A DNA stretch of 64,000 bases. Source: Leifsonia williamsii (lineage in GTDB: Bacteria > Actinomycetota > Actinomycetes > Actinomycetales > Microbacteriaceae). Shown one piece after another: positions 8,706 through 17,111 of this stretch (position 1 is its first letter; each line of letters begins with the position of its first letter). The notes below the pieces were generated by a model, which had not been told where the DNA came from, ran no database searches, and worked only from the letters and a program-made list of their open reading frames with translations. Location of the stretch: positions 1,984,001-2,048,000 of the forward strand of contig NZ_JAROCF010000001.1 of assembly GCF_030433685.1 (NCBI RefSeq). Direction: 5' to 3'. The position numbers were made by a program, and so were the translations under genes.

Positions 8706-9398
8706 ATGTCGACCGTCGCCACCGCCCGCCGCCCCCGCGTGGTGCTCGGTCTCGTGGCGAGCCTGGCCGCGCAGCTCGCGATGATCGCCGTCGGCCTGTG
8801 GGCGGTGGTGCTGGAGGAGGACGCCGAGAACACCATCGGCCTGCTCGCCACCTGGTGCGCGATCGGGACCGTGTACGAGATCGTCGTGCTGATCGTCCTG
8901 GGGCGTGCCGCCCGGCGTCCCGCGACGGACGTGGGCCGGCCCTCGCGCTTCGAGGTGGGCCGTCTGGCGCGCACGGTCTCGATGACGGCGACCATCCTCG
9001 CCAGCCTGATCGGCTTCACCGCGGCGCTGCAGGTGCTCGGCCTGCACAACGACCCGCAGATCGGCTCGCTGATCGACCTCGTCGGGGTGTGGTCGATGCT
9101 CCTGGCGTGGGGCTTCCTGCACTGGGGCTTCGCGCAGATCTACTACCAGCGGTACTACTCGGCGGAGGAGCCGATGCTGCGGTTCCCGGCGCCGGTGGCT
9201 GCTCCCGCTCCGGCGCCGCGGTTCGTCGACTTCGTGTACTTCGCGTTCACGCTCGGCACGACCTTCGCCGCCTCCGACGTGGAGGTGCTCACCTCCCGCG
9301 CCCGGTGGACCGTCGTGTGGCACTCGGTGCTCAGCTACTTCTTCAACGGCCTCATCATCGTGCTCGCGCTCAACACGATCATGTCGGTCGGGCGCTGA
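8706..9398 (+). CDS. DUF1345 family membrane protein
   Basis: A 230-residue integral membrane protein with about five hydrophobic segments. The C-terminal half, FVYFAFTLGTTFAASDVEV, then WHSVLSYFFNGLIIVLAL, is the signature of the DUF1345 family of predicted inner-membrane proteins, whose function is unknown. It stands alone, divergent from the Nudix gene and 42 bp before the isochorismatase-like gene. The -10-like TAGCAT six bases upstream suggests a leaderless mRNA. Confidence 0.75.
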   Translation: MSTVATARRPRVVLGLVASLAAQLAMIAVGLWAVVLEEDAENTIGLLATWCAIGTVYEIVVLIVLGRAARRPATDVGRPSRFEVGRLARTVSMTATILASLIGFTAALQVLGLHNDPQIGSLIDLVGVWSMLLAWGFLHWGFAQIYYQRYYSAEEPMLRFPAPVAAPAPAPRFVDFVYFAFTLGTTFAASDVEVLTSRARWTVVWHSVLSYFFNGLIIVLALNTIMSVGR

Positions 9399-9428
9399 GG
9401 CCGCGGCCGCCTCCGCCGCGTCGCCTGG

Positions 9429-9434
9429 CAGGAT
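9429..9434 (+). promoter_or_regulatory. -10 box of a leaderless-type promoter
   Basis: CAGGAT ends six bases before the GTG at 9441. The spacing matches other leaderless-type starts in the window. Confidence 0.4.
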
Positions 9435-9440
9435 GAAGGC

Positions 9441-9992
9441 GTGACCTCAGCCATCCCCACCGTCCTGATCGTGATCGACCTGCAGAAGGGCGTGCTCGAA
9501 AGCTGCGTCGACGCCGACGGCGTGGTCGCGCGCACCGCCGCACTGGTCGACCGGGCGCGTGCCGCCGGCACCCCCGTCGTCTGGGTGCAGCACGAGGAGG
9601 AGGGCGACCTCGAGCACAGCACCGAGCCGTGGGAGTTCGCCGACGCCCTCGTCCCGGCGGCGGGGGAGACGGTGGTGGCGAAGCGCTACCGCGACGCCTT
9701 CGCCGACACCGACCTCGACGAGGTGCTGGAGGGACTGGACGCCGCCCGGCTGGTCGTCGCCGGAGCGCAGAGCGACTTCTGCATCCGCACGACCACCCAG
9801 AGCGCGGCCGTCCGCGGCTATGACGTCACGCTCGTCGGCGACGCGCACACCACCACGGACGCCGAGTGGGAGGGCGTCACGATCAGCGCCGAGCAGATCA
9901 TCGCGCACACGAACCGCTACTTCTCCGGCCTGCGCTACCCCGACCAACTCTTCGCCGTGGAAGCGGCGGCGGAGGTCGTGTTCGGGGAGTAG
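9441..9992 (+). CDS. isochorismatase-like cysteine hydrolase
   Basis: A 183-residue cytosolic hydrolase of the isochorismatase/nicotinamidase superfamily. The catalytic triad is visible: Asp13 in [10 protein letters not shown], Lys81 in [10 protein letters not shown] and Cys114 in SDFCIRTT. This chemistry removes an amide ammonia or cleaves a vinyl ether. The actual substrate (nicotinamide, a carbamate or another amide) cannot be told. The start is GTG 9441 with no Shine-Dalgarno and CAGGAT six bases upstream. Confidence 0.85.
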   Translation: MTSAIPTVLIVIDLQKGVLESCVDADGVVARTAALVDRARAAGTPVVWVQHEEEGDLEHSTEPWEFADALVPAAGETVVAKRYRDAFADTDLDEVLEGLDAARLVVAGAQSDFCIRTTTQSAAVRGYDVTLVGDAHTTTDAEWEGVTISAEQIIAHTNRYFSGLRYPDQLFAVEAAAEVVFGE

Positions 9993-10006
9993 CGGCGGCG
10001 CCACCT

Positions 10007-11188
10007 TCACGCCCGGGCGCGCAGCAGCACCAGCTCGTGCGTGTCGGCGAGGTAGCACCCGTCGTGGGTGCCGTCGGCGACGGCGAACCCGACCGGGTGC
10101 CCGAGCACGCGGAGCGACCCACGGACCGCCGAGGTGACCTCGGTGTAGTGCCAGTCGGGCGCCGCCCACCACAGCTCGTGCACGTACGCGTCCCTGCCGA
10201 CGAAGAGGACGTGCTGCGTCGGCCGGCCGGGGCCGCCCTCGGCGGCGTAGGACGCGGGCTGCGTCGTGGCCTGCGCTGGCGGCGCTCCCGCCGCCGCGGT
10301 CAGGTCGCTGTGCTCCCACTCGCCATCGCCCCGCCACAGCTCGTGCACGTGGCCGTCCCCGCCCACGAAGTCGACGTGTTGGGTCGGCTCCGCGGCGAGC
10401 ACGTACCCGCACACCATCTCGGCGTCGGAGGCCACCGGTGAGCGGGTGGCGAGCGTCAGGTCCGTCCACGCCCACTCCCCGCCCTCCTCCCGGTACTCGA
10501 GGAGGTGCCCGTCGGCGGTCCGCACCACCACGTGGGCGCTCCGCCGGGCGTCGAAGCCGTAGCCCGCGGGCGCGGCGTCCGGAGCGCAGGCCGGCGACCC
10601 GGTGAGCGCGGTGAGGTCCTGGTGCCGCCACGCCCCTCCGCCCTCCGCCAGCTGGTGGATGTGCCCGTCGCGCCCCTGATACACGACCCGCTGGGTGTCG
10701 TCGTACCGCGTCTCGAACCCGGAGGGCTGCGACAGCGCGAGCGGAGCCTCCGTCACCGCGGTGAGGTCGCGGTGCGCCCAGTCGTCCGCCGCGTCGAAGC
10801 AGCTCAGCTCGTGCACGTGCCCATCGAACCGCCGCCCCTGATAGACGACGTGCTGCGTCCCGTCCGCGGACCGCGCGTACCCCCGCGCGGTGGTCGCCGC
10901 CTCCGGCGCGCCCGTCAGCGCCGTGAGATCGGTGACCGCCCAGGAGGTGTCGGCGGGGAGGTCCGTGGTCCGGTTGCGCTCACCCTGCTCGCCCTCACCA
11001 GGCTCACCGCCGCGCGCCGCAGCCCGGAGCAGGTGGAGGTGCCCCGTCCCGCCGGTCACGGGGGAGTACCCCTGGAACACGACGTACCGCCCTCCGGCCG
11101 CGTCGGCCCACGCGGCCGGCTGGTGCACGCCGAGCGGAGCACCGACCGCCTCGGTCAGGTTCGTGACGGTCCACGCGTCGGCACCCAT
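10007..11188 (-). CDS. seven-repeat beta-propeller-like protein (possible lectin)
   Basis: A 393-residue protein made almost wholly of seven repeats of about 50 residues. The pattern is W-x3-DLTAxTGAP, then a GY/GF position, then TQHVVYQGRDGHVHEL. Seven tandem units fit a closed seven-bladed propeller. Repeats of this type occur in actinobacterial and proteobacterial lectin-like proteins, and similarity to the PLL lectin family is possible but not confirmed. No signal peptide or membrane segment is seen. The chosen ATG (11188) has GGATGGAG upstream; ATGs at 11200 and 11272 are possible alternatives. Blade 1 contains a Gly/Glu-rich insertion. Confidence 0.7.
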   Translation of the reverse strand: MGADAWTVTNLTEAVGAPLGVHQPAAWADAAGGRYVVFQGYSPVTGGTGHLHLLRAAARGGEPGEGEQGERNRTTDLPADTSWAVTDLTALTGAPEAATTARGYARSADGTQHVVYQGRRFDGHVHELSCFDAADDWAHRDLTAVTEAPLALSQPSGFETRYDDTQRVVYQGRDGHIHQLAEGGGAWRHQDLTALTGSPACAPDAAPAGYGFDARRSAHVVVRTADGHLLEYREEGGEWAWTDLTLATRSPVASDAEMVCGYVLAAEPTQHVDFVGGDGHVHELWRGDGEWEHSDLTAAAGAPPAQATTQPASYAAEGGPGRPTQHVLFVGRDAYVHELWWAAPDWHYTEVTSAVRGSLRVLGHPVGFAVADGTHDGCYLADTHELVLLRARA

Positions 11189-11323
11189 GCTCGACTCCAT
11201 CCCCTCGAGGTGGATCTGAGCGTAGGCACGCGCGCGGTCGGCGCGGCAGCAGACTCCTCGTTCCCCCAGCAAGCTCGCGTCCGCCGTTCAGCCTGCCTCC
11301 AGCCCGCGCGCTCGCGGGTGCTC

Positions 11324-11626
11324 CTACAGCAGCGTCTCCACCCCGATGCGCACCCGATCGCCCAGCTCGACCCCTTCCGCCCGCCGCACCGACCCCTTGA
11401 TCGGCAGGACGAACGGCCCGTCCGCGCTCTCCGGGAAGATCGACGTCGCCCATCGCGACCCTCCCAGCGTCACCATCACCTTCACCGACCCGAACCCGGC
11501 CGGGGGATGCGGCTGGTCGTGGATCTCCTCCGACACCTCGTCGGGCAGTCGCGCGAACACCCACACCTCACGCCGCGCCGCCCACCGGAACAGCTCGGTC
11601 TCGAACTCATATCGCACCCCCGCCAC
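11324..11626 (-). CDS. DUF1905 domain protein
   Basis: A 100-residue protein covering one DUF1905 domain. It has the family pattern of an N-terminal beta strand, VWVFARLPDEVSEEI, GFGSVKVMVTLGGSRWATSIF, and FVLPIKGSVRRAEGVELGDRV near the end. The domain is small, beta-rich and of unknown biochemical role. It is sometimes fused to a bacteriocin-protection (YdeI/OmpD-associated) domain, which is absent here. The start is GTG 11626 without a Shine-Dalgarno; CAGAGT six bases upstream suggests a leaderless mRNA. Confidence 0.8.
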   Translation of the reverse strand: MAGVRYEFETELFRWAARREVWVFARLPDEVSEEIHDQPHPPAGFGSVKVMVTLGGSRWATSIFPESADGPFVLPIKGSVRRAEGVELGDRVRIGVETLL

Positions 11627-11716
11627 ACGACCACTCTGCCACGGACCACCGACATCCGACCCCGGCGACGGACATCGGACCCGCCGCCACCCCTTCCCGC
11701 AGCACCCTCACCCCAC

Positions 11717-11722
11717 TACCGT
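11717..11722 (+). promoter_or_regulatory. -10 box of a leaderless-type promoter
   Basis: TACCGT ends six bases before the ATG at 11729. The intervening TTCCCC cannot act as a ribosome binding site. Confidence 0.45.
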
Positions 11723-11728
11723 TTCCCC

Positions 11729-12166
11729 ATGTCCGCCACGACGCCGCCCGCCTCCTCCGCCTCCGCCGCTCCCGCCCGCCGCCCCGGCTCCGTCACCTTC
11801 GTCGCCGTGCTCACCTACATCAACGGCATCGCGAACATCGTCGGCGGCGTCCTCCTGCTGTTCACGCGCGAGTCGATGGCGCGGGAGAGCGGAGGCTCCG
11901 TCGTCGGCCTCACCACCTCGGCCGTCCTCGCGCTGATCCTCGGCATCGTCACGCTGATCGTCGCCAGGGGCCTGCTCGACGGCAGCCGGGTCTCGCGGGC
12001 GATCGTCACGGTCGTCATGATCGTGAACCTGATCAACGGCATCCTGCTGCTGTTCACGCTCCAGTTCTTCTCGGGCGTGATCGAGGTGCTCTGGACGCTG
12101 CTGCTCGTCTCCCTGCTCTACACGCGCCGCGCCAACGCCTTCTTCGCGAGCGGCCGCGGCGCCTGA
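11729..12166 (+). CDS. small four-helix membrane protein, unknown function
   Basis: A 145-residue protein. A Ser/Ala/Pro-rich start of about 20 residues is followed by about four hydrophobic segments: VTFVAVLTYINGIANIVGGVLLL, LTTSAVLALILGIVTLIVARGLL, IVTVVMIVNLINGILLLF and VIEVLWTLLLVSLLY. No catalytic motif is seen. Similar proteins are common in actinobacteria as uncharacterised membrane proteins. The start is ATG 11729 with a TACCGT -10-like box six bases upstream and no Shine-Dalgarno. Confidence 0.7.
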   Translation: MSATTPPASSASAAPARRPGSVTFVAVLTYINGIANIVGGVLLLFTRESMARESGGSVVGLTTSAVLALILGIVTLIVARGLLDGSRVSRAIVTVVMIVNLINGILLLFTLQFFSGVIEVLWTLLLVSLLYTRRANAFFASGRGA

Positions 12167-12305
12167 TCGTCCCGCCGCGGCGTCCCGCACACGCCGCCCG
12201 GCAACACGCAGCCGGCGCCGAACGCGCCGACCCGCCCTCCTGATCGGGGAGAATGGTCTGGGCGACGCCGCCGGGCGTCGCGAGTCGTGCTCGGGGAGGT
12301 GACGC

Positions 12306-12932
12306 ATGCGCTGGCCGTCGTGGTTCCGCAGGCGCTCCGAGCCGTCCGTGCGCACGCGCCGGTTCGATGAGGACGCCCTGCCGGAGCCTCCGGCCCCCAC
12401 ACTGGAGCAGTCCGTCGAAGAGGGCATGCTGCTCGCGGAATACGCCACCCGCATGGCGGTCAAGAATCACATCGTCGTCGACACGATCCAGTACGGCCAC
12501 GACTTCGACCCGTCCCGGCACACCGCCGAGGCTGCTGCGATGCTGCGCGAGCTCGCCGCCGAGCAGGGGGAGGCCGCCGGCCGCATCGAGGAGGAGCTGG
12601 CCGCCGCCTCCGGCCTGCGCGGCGACGCGATGCACCCGCACGACTACCGCGACGTCGACACCGCCAACCTGACCCTGCGGCGCGACGCCGCGCTCGCGCT
12701 GGCCGGCGCGCTTCGGGCGAAGGCCGACTCGGAGCAGCAGCTGCTCGACCTCGTCGAGCGCGGCCGCGCCGACGCCTGGGACGAGGTGCGGCGCGCCATC
12801 GAGGCCGGGCTCGACGCGTTCTCCGGCCGCGAGGCGCTGCGCGACGACTACGAGCGCGAGCGCCCCGCGCGCCTCAAGCTGCTGATCTGGCGCGACCTCG
12901 CCCGGCTGCAGGAGGAGCGCACGGGGTACTGA
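12306..12932 (+). CDS. conserved hypothetical protein, Glu/Ala/Arg-rich helical
   Basis: A 208-residue soluble protein that I do not recognise. A basic start (MRWPSWFRRRSEPSVRTRR) is followed by long charged, Ala-rich stretches that should be mostly helical. It has no membrane segment and no known catalytic motif. GGGGAGGTGACGC supplies a strong Shine-Dalgarno before the ATG. An 8-bp inverted repeat at 12262-12281 lies in its leader. It stands alone between a small membrane protein and the convergent lipase-maturation-factor-like gene. Confidence 0.65.
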   Translation: MRWPSWFRRRSEPSVRTRRFDEDALPEPPAPTLEQSVEEGMLLAEYATRMAVKNHIVVDTIQYGHDFDPSRHTAEAAAMLRELAAEQGEAAGRIEEELAAASGLRGDAMHPHDYRDVDTANLTLRRDAALALAGALRAKADSEQQLLDLVERGRADAWDEVRRAIEAGLDAFSGREALRDDYERERPARLKLLIWRDLARLQEERTGY

Positions 12933-12961
12933 GCAGCGCCGGGTACTGAAGGCGACCCCGC

Positions 12962-14401
12962 CTATCCACGCAGGCTCACCGCCGGCACCAGCGCGCCGAC
13001 CTCGCTGCGCACCCAACGATCCCCGGTCCGCCGCTTCTCTTCGCGCGTCGTGAACCGGTAGAGGTACATCGTCGCCCGCACCGCCCTGGGCGCACGCCCG
13101 TCGAAGGGGTCGGCTCGCAGCAGCTTCAGCGTCGCCCGGTCCGCCTCCAGCAGCCGCAGCAGGAACACCTCGAACCACGGCGAGTCGCGCGAGCCCAGCG
13201 CCAGGAACCACATCAGCCAGTCGAGCCGGAGGTGGTACGGCGCGAACTGGCGCGGCAGCCTCCGGACATCGCCCGGCTTGCCCTTGAAGGCGTACTCGTA
13301 CCACGCGGCGTCGGGGTCGTGCGGATCGTCCTCCGTGCCCTCCACCACGACCTCGAACCGCTCCTTCGTCACGCTCCCGAACGCCCCGTACGCGTTGACG
13401 AGGTGCCAGCGGTTGAAGCTCGCATTCATGAGCTGGCGCCGCGAGAACAAGTTCTTGAGCGGAGGCCAGCTCAGCACGACCAGGAACACCGTCACCGCGA
13501 GCGACACGATCAGGTACCAGAGCGGGAGGGTGGAGGCGCCGAACGCGCCCACAGGCGCGCCACCGAGCAGCCACGACCACACGCCGTCGCTGATCCCGGC
13601 GAAGGCGAGCACGATCGTGATCCAGTTGAGCCAGGCGAAGTTGCCCGTCGCCACCAGCCACAGCTGCGTCAGGATGATGATGGTCGCCGCCGCGCTCGCC
13701 ACCGGCTGCGGCAGGAACAGCAGCCACGGCACGACGAGCTGCGCGACGTGGTTGCCCAGCACCTCCACCCGGTGCCACCACTTCGGCAGCAGGTGCGCGG
13801 TGCGGCTGAGCGGGTTCGGCATGGGCTGCGTCTCGTGGTGGTAGTAGAGGGCCGTCAGGTCGCGCCAGGAGCGGTCGCCGCGCATCTTGATCATCCCGGC
13901 CCCGAACTCCAGCCGGAACACCAGCCACCGCACGAAGACGATGATCGTGACGGGCGGTGCGGTGTCCCAGGCGCCCAGGAAGGCGACGACGAAGCCGGCC
14001 TCGCAGATCAGGCTCTCCCAGCCGAACCCGTAGAAGGTCTGGCCCACGTTCACGATCGAGAGGTAGAGGAACCAGATCACCAGGAAGACCGGCACGAACA
14101 CCCAAGTCGGGGTGAGCTGCAGCAGGCCGAGGACGACGAGGGCGGAGAGCGCCGCGCCGGTCCAGGCGACCGCGAGCAGCAGGCGGTCGGAGTAGCGGCG
14201 GCGGAACAGCGTCGGTTGCTTGCGCGCGTAGCTCAGCTGCAGGAACCGCGGGACCGGCAGGAGGCCGTGCTCGCCGAGGAGCGCCGGGAACTGGTTCACC
14301 GCCGAGACGAACGCGACGAGGTACAGGGCCGCGACCCCGCGTTGCAGGATCTCGCGCGCGATCGTGTACTCGTCTCCCGCGAGCCAGCCGAGAACGTCCA
14401 T
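12962..14401 (-). CDS. lipase maturation factor family protein
   Basis: A 479-residue membrane protein resembling the lipase maturation factor family (LMF1/LMF2 in animals). It has several N-terminal hydrophobic segments, then the family landmarks GWESLICEAGF, RLEFGAGMIKMRGD, DLTALYYHHETQPMPNPL, HHLLPKWWHR-like and NHVAQLVVPWLLF. A soluble C-terminal region contains RLPRQFAPYHLRLDWLMWF. In animals these proteins help fold secreted lipases; the bacterial role is unknown. The ATG at 14401 has TACGGT eight bases upstream and no Shine-Dalgarno, so the mRNA is probably leaderless. It is divergent from the SANT-like protein. Confidence 0.8.
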   Translation of the reverse strand: MDVLGWLAGDEYTIAREILQRGVAALYLVAFVSAVNQFPALLGEHGLLPVPRFLQLSYARKQPTLFRRRYSDRLLLAVAWTGAALSALVVLGLLQLTPTWVFVPVFLVIWFLYLSIVNVGQTFYGFGWESLICEAGFVVAFLGAWDTAPPVTIIVFVRWLVFRLEFGAGMIKMRGDRSWRDLTALYYHHETQPMPNPLSRTAHLLPKWWHRVEVLGNHVAQLVVPWLLFLPQPVASAAATIIILTQLWLVATGNFAWLNWITIVLAFAGISDGVWSWLLGGAPVGAFGASTLPLWYLIVSLAVTVFLVVLSWPPLKNLFSRRQLMNASFNRWHLVNAYGAFGSVTKERFEVVVEGTEDDPHDPDAAWYEYAFKGKPGDVRRLPRQFAPYHLRLDWLMWFLALGSRDSPWFEVFLLRLLEADRATLKLLRADPFDGRAPRAVRATMYLYRFTTREEKRRTGDRWVRSEVGALVPAVSLRG

Positions 14402-14547
14402 GCGCTGTCACCGTACGCCCGGGCCCGCGTGCGTGCGAGGCGTGCATTTCCGCGCGTCGACGCTCTGGTGACGCGCCGGAGGCCGCGGATAGCGTGCTCG
14501 TACCCCACCCGATCCGGCGGTGGGGAGGACGTACCAGGGGGAACGGA

Positions 14548-15090
14548 ATGCTGCGCATCACCACGGTCGACGAGGCCTTCGCCGACATCGACGCCACACT
14601 GATCAGCTTCGACGGCGACTCGCTCGCGTGCTGGCGGGAGCCGGCCGTGGAGCCGGTCGCACGGTACCGGCTGCTGCAGGTCAGCACCGTGCAGGCGCTG
14701 GCGCCGCCCGCGTCGGCGGTGACGGCCGCGACCGGCCGTGCCCGCGCGAGCACAGAGCATCCGAACGCCTTCCGCCGCTGGACGGAGGCCGACGAGCACA
14801 CGGTCATCGAGGCGTACCACCGCGGCGACTCCCTCGACGAGATCGCGGTAGCGGTCGGGCGGAGGGTAGGCGGAGTACGCGCCCGGCTGGTCGCGCTCGG
14901 CGTCGTCGCGGCGGAGCCGGGGGAGCAGTTCCGGTTCGCCACCACGGCGCGGCCGGCGTTCGGTGACCGCGTCGGCGGTGCGGGGGAGCGTCCGCGCCTG
15001 CAGGTGCTCGGGGGAGGGCGCGGGGAGGCGGGAGGCGCGGAGTCGTCCGCCGTCGCGGAGTCGTCCGCCGTCGCGGAGGGCGCGCCGTGA
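14548..15090 (+). CDS. SANT/Myb-like helix-turn-helix protein
   Basis: A 180-residue protein. Residues ~72-118 (RRWTEADEHTVIEAYHRGDS, then LDEIAVAVGRRVGGVRARLV) look like a SANT/Myb-like or sigma-70 region-4-like three-helix DNA-binding unit. The N-terminus is unrecognised. The C-terminus is Gly/Glu/Ala-rich and ends with a duplicated ESSAVA unit produced by an 18-bp tandem repeat. The start ATG has GGGGGAAC before it. A hairpin (14503-14525, CCCCACC/GGTGGGG arms) lies just upstream of the ribosome binding site. It may be a small regulator; the target is unknown. Confidence 0.6.
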   Translation: MLRITTVDEAFADIDATLISFDGDSLACWREPAVEPVARYRLLQVSTVQALAPPASAVTAATGRARASTEHPNAFRRWTEADEHTVIEAYHRGDSLDEIAVAVGRRVGGVRARLVALGVVAAEPGEQFRFATTARPAFGDRVGGAGERPRLQVLGGGRGEAGGAESSAVAESSAVAEGAP

Positions 15091-15126
15091 CGGGCGCGTG
15101 GGCCTGGCCGCGGGCCGGCTCTGCTC

Positions 15127-15804
15127 CTACGCCGCCAGCCGCGCGTCCAGGCTGATGGCGCGGTGGTCGGAGGCGCCGGCGGGGAGCACGTCCACCCGCT
15201 CGATGTCGAAGCCGGTCGAGGTGACGAAGTCGAAGTAGCCGCTGAAGAACCGGTACCGCAGGTAGGTCGGCTCGGTGCTGCGCTTGAGGGTGTAGCCCGA
15301 GGTGGTGAGGCGGCGCTCCAGGCCGTGGATGAACCACGGGTAGTTGAAGTCGCCCACCATGATCGCGGGGGTGTCGGGGGCGAGGGAGCGCATCCCCTCG
15401 TGGGCGGCGGCGATCTGCTTGCGCCGGAGCGAGTTCGAGGCCGTGAGCGGCGCCGCGTGGAAGGAGCCGATCAGCACGTTCTCGCCGGTGTCGCGGTCGC
15501 GCACGTGCACCGCGAGCAGCCGCTCGTGGGCGGGGGCGAGCACGCGGTCGTGGAGGGACTTGTGGACGGCGAAGACCTGGGTGTGGAGGATCTCGTAGCG
15601 GTCCTCGCGGATGTACACCGCGAGGCCGAGCCGGTTTCCGCGGGTGGCGTCGGCGAGGACCATGTGATGCAGTCGCTCCGGCAGCGCCTCGTAATCGCAC
15701 TCCTGCAGGCAGAGGGCGTCCACGTCGTACGTCGAGGCGATGTCGGCGAGCTCGTGGCCCGCCGCGTGCTTGCGGAGGTTGTAACTGACGATCCTCAGGT
15801 GGAC
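15127..15804 (-). CDS. endonuclease/exonuclease/phosphatase family protein
   Basis: A 225-residue EEP-fold protein starting at VHLRIVSYNLRKHAAG. The metal and catalytic elements are visible: NLRKH, LCLQECD (Glu), GSFHAAPLT, MVGDFNYPWF and ASDHRAISLD (Asp-His). The GTG at 15804 is preferred over the ATGs at 15861 and 15897 because the fold starts there and AAGAAGGGG precedes it. The family includes Mg-dependent nucleases and phosphodiesterases. The substrate is not predictable, and no signal peptide is present. Confidence 0.8.
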   Translation of the reverse strand, partial: VHLRIVSYNLRKHAAGHELADIASTYDVDALCLQECDYEALPERLHHMVLADATRGNRLGLAVYIREDRYEILHTQVFAVHKSLHDRVLAPAHERLLAVHVRDRDTGENVLIGSFHAAPLTASNSLRRKQIAAAHEGMRSLAPDTPAIMVGDFNYPWFIHGLERRLTTSGYTLKRSTEPTYLRYRFFSGYFDFVTSTGFDIERVDVLPAGASDHRAISLDARLAA

Positions 15805-15934
15805 GCACCCCTTCTTCTCTTCGCTCGACCGCGACGCGGACGCGTCATCATTGTGGCCCATCCATCTGGGGAGACAAGCGGAGCGAGGCCATCGCACACG
15901 GAATTCACAACGCGGTCACGAGGAGTTCGGGCGG

Positions 15935-15940
15935 TACGGT
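15935..15940 (+). promoter_or_regulatory. -10 box of a leaderless-type promoter
   Basis: TACGGT ends six bases before the ATG at 15947, with no Shine-Dalgarno between. Confidence 0.45.
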
Positions 15941-15946
15941 GTTCGC

Positions 15947-16966
15947 ATGGCCTCCGACGCAGTCGTCCTCACCATCCCCGGTCCGCACGGCGATCGCGAG
16001 CTGCGCCTCTCCAGCCCCGGCCGCGTGCTGTGGCCCGAGCTGGGCATCACCAAGCTCGACCTCGCGAACTACCTGATCGCGGTGGGGGAGCCGTTCGTCC
16101 GCGCCAACGGCGACCGGCCGGTGTCGCTGCAGCGGTTCCCGGACGGCATCGACGGCGAGCAGTTCTTCTCCAAGAACCCGCCGCGTGGCGCTCCCGACTT
16201 CATCCGGTCCGTGCCGGTCGTGTATCCGAGCGCGCGGTCGCACCCCCAACTGGTCATCGACGAGCCGGCGGCGGCCGTGTGGGCGGCGCAGATGAACACG
16301 GTCGTCTTCCACCCGTGGCCGTCGCGCGCCGAGAACTCGGACAACCCCGACCAGCTCCGCATCGACCTCGACCCGCAGCCGGGCACCGGGTTCGCCGACG
16401 CCGTCCCCGCCGCCATCGAGCTGCGGGCCGTGCTGCGGGAGGCCGGGCTCGAGCCCTTCATCAAGACCTCCGGCAACCGCGGCCTCCACGTGTTCGCACC
16501 GATCGAGCCGACGCACGAGTTCCTCGACGTCCGCCACGCGGTCATCGCGGCCGCCCGCGAGCTCGAGCGCCGGATGCCCGATCAGGTGACGACCGCGTGG
16601 TGGAAGGAGGAGCGCGGCGAGCGCGTCTTCGTCGACTTCAACCAGGCGAATCGCGACCGCACCATGGCGGGCGCCTACAGCCCGCGCGCGCTCGCCCACG
16701 CCTCCGTGTCGACGCCGATCACCTGGGACGAGCTCCCGGAGGTCGACCCGGCCGCCTTCACGGTACAGACCATCCCGGAGCGCCTGGCGACGACCGGCGA
16801 CCCCTGGGAGCGCTTCGACGAGAACCCCGGCCGCATCGACGAGCTGCTGTCCTGGTGGGCCCGCGACCTGGAGGCCGGACTCGGCGAGCTGCCGTTCCCT
16901 CCCGACTACCCCAAGATGCCGGGCGAGCCTCCCCGCGTCCAGCCGAGCCGCGCGAAGAAGGAGTAG
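15947..16966 (+). CDS. LigD-type polymerase/primase domain protein
   Basis: A 339-residue archaeo-eukaryotic primase-type polymerase domain like the polymerase domain of LigD. Motifs are in order: RIDLDPQPGTGF (metal-binding Asp pair), KTSGNRGLHVF, then VFVDFNQANRDRTMAGAYSP. It lacks the ligase and phosphoesterase domains of full LigD. Such proteins fill gaps and add nucleotides during non-homologous end joining or base repair. An ATP-dependent DNA ligase gene lies convergently next to it, and together they resemble a split LigD. The start is ATG 15947 with TACGGT six bases upstream. Confidence 0.87.
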   Translation: MASDAVVLTIPGPHGDRELRLSSPGRVLWPELGITKLDLANYLIAVGEPFVRANGDRPVSLQRFPDGIDGEQFFSKNPPRGAPDFIRSVPVVYPSARSHPQLVIDEPAAAVWAAQMNTVVFHPWPSRAENSDNPDQLRIDLDPQPGTGFADAVPAAIELRAVLREAGLEPFIKTSGNRGLHVFAPIEPTHEFLDVRHAVIAAARELERRMPDQVTTAWWKEERGERVFVDFNQANRDRTMAGAYSPRALAHASVSTPITWDELPEVDPAAFTVQTIPERLATTGDPWERFDENPGRIDELLSWWARDLEAGLGELPFPPDYPKMPGEPPRVQPSRAKKE

Positions 16967-17032
16967 CGCACCGCGACGTTCCGCGGCTGCGCGCCGCCGA
17001 GCAGCGCGGAGGGATGCTCCGCTGCCCCTTCA

Positions 17033-17094
17033 TCCACTTGTCACGACACGCCGCCTCAGGCACCGCCGGGGCGGCATGTCTCGCCCTATCGACG
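17033..17094. repeat. REP-like palindromic element, copy 1
   Basis: An imperfect inverted repeat (GACACGCCGCC at 17045-17055 against GGCGGCATGTC at 17070-17080) between two convergent genes. The segment beginning CCACTTGTCACGACACGCCG is nearly identical to one at 18979, also in a convergent gap. It may be a REP-like element and/or a bidirectional terminator. Confidence 0.6.
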
Positions 17095-17111
17095 CGTCGG
17101 GTCAGGACGTC

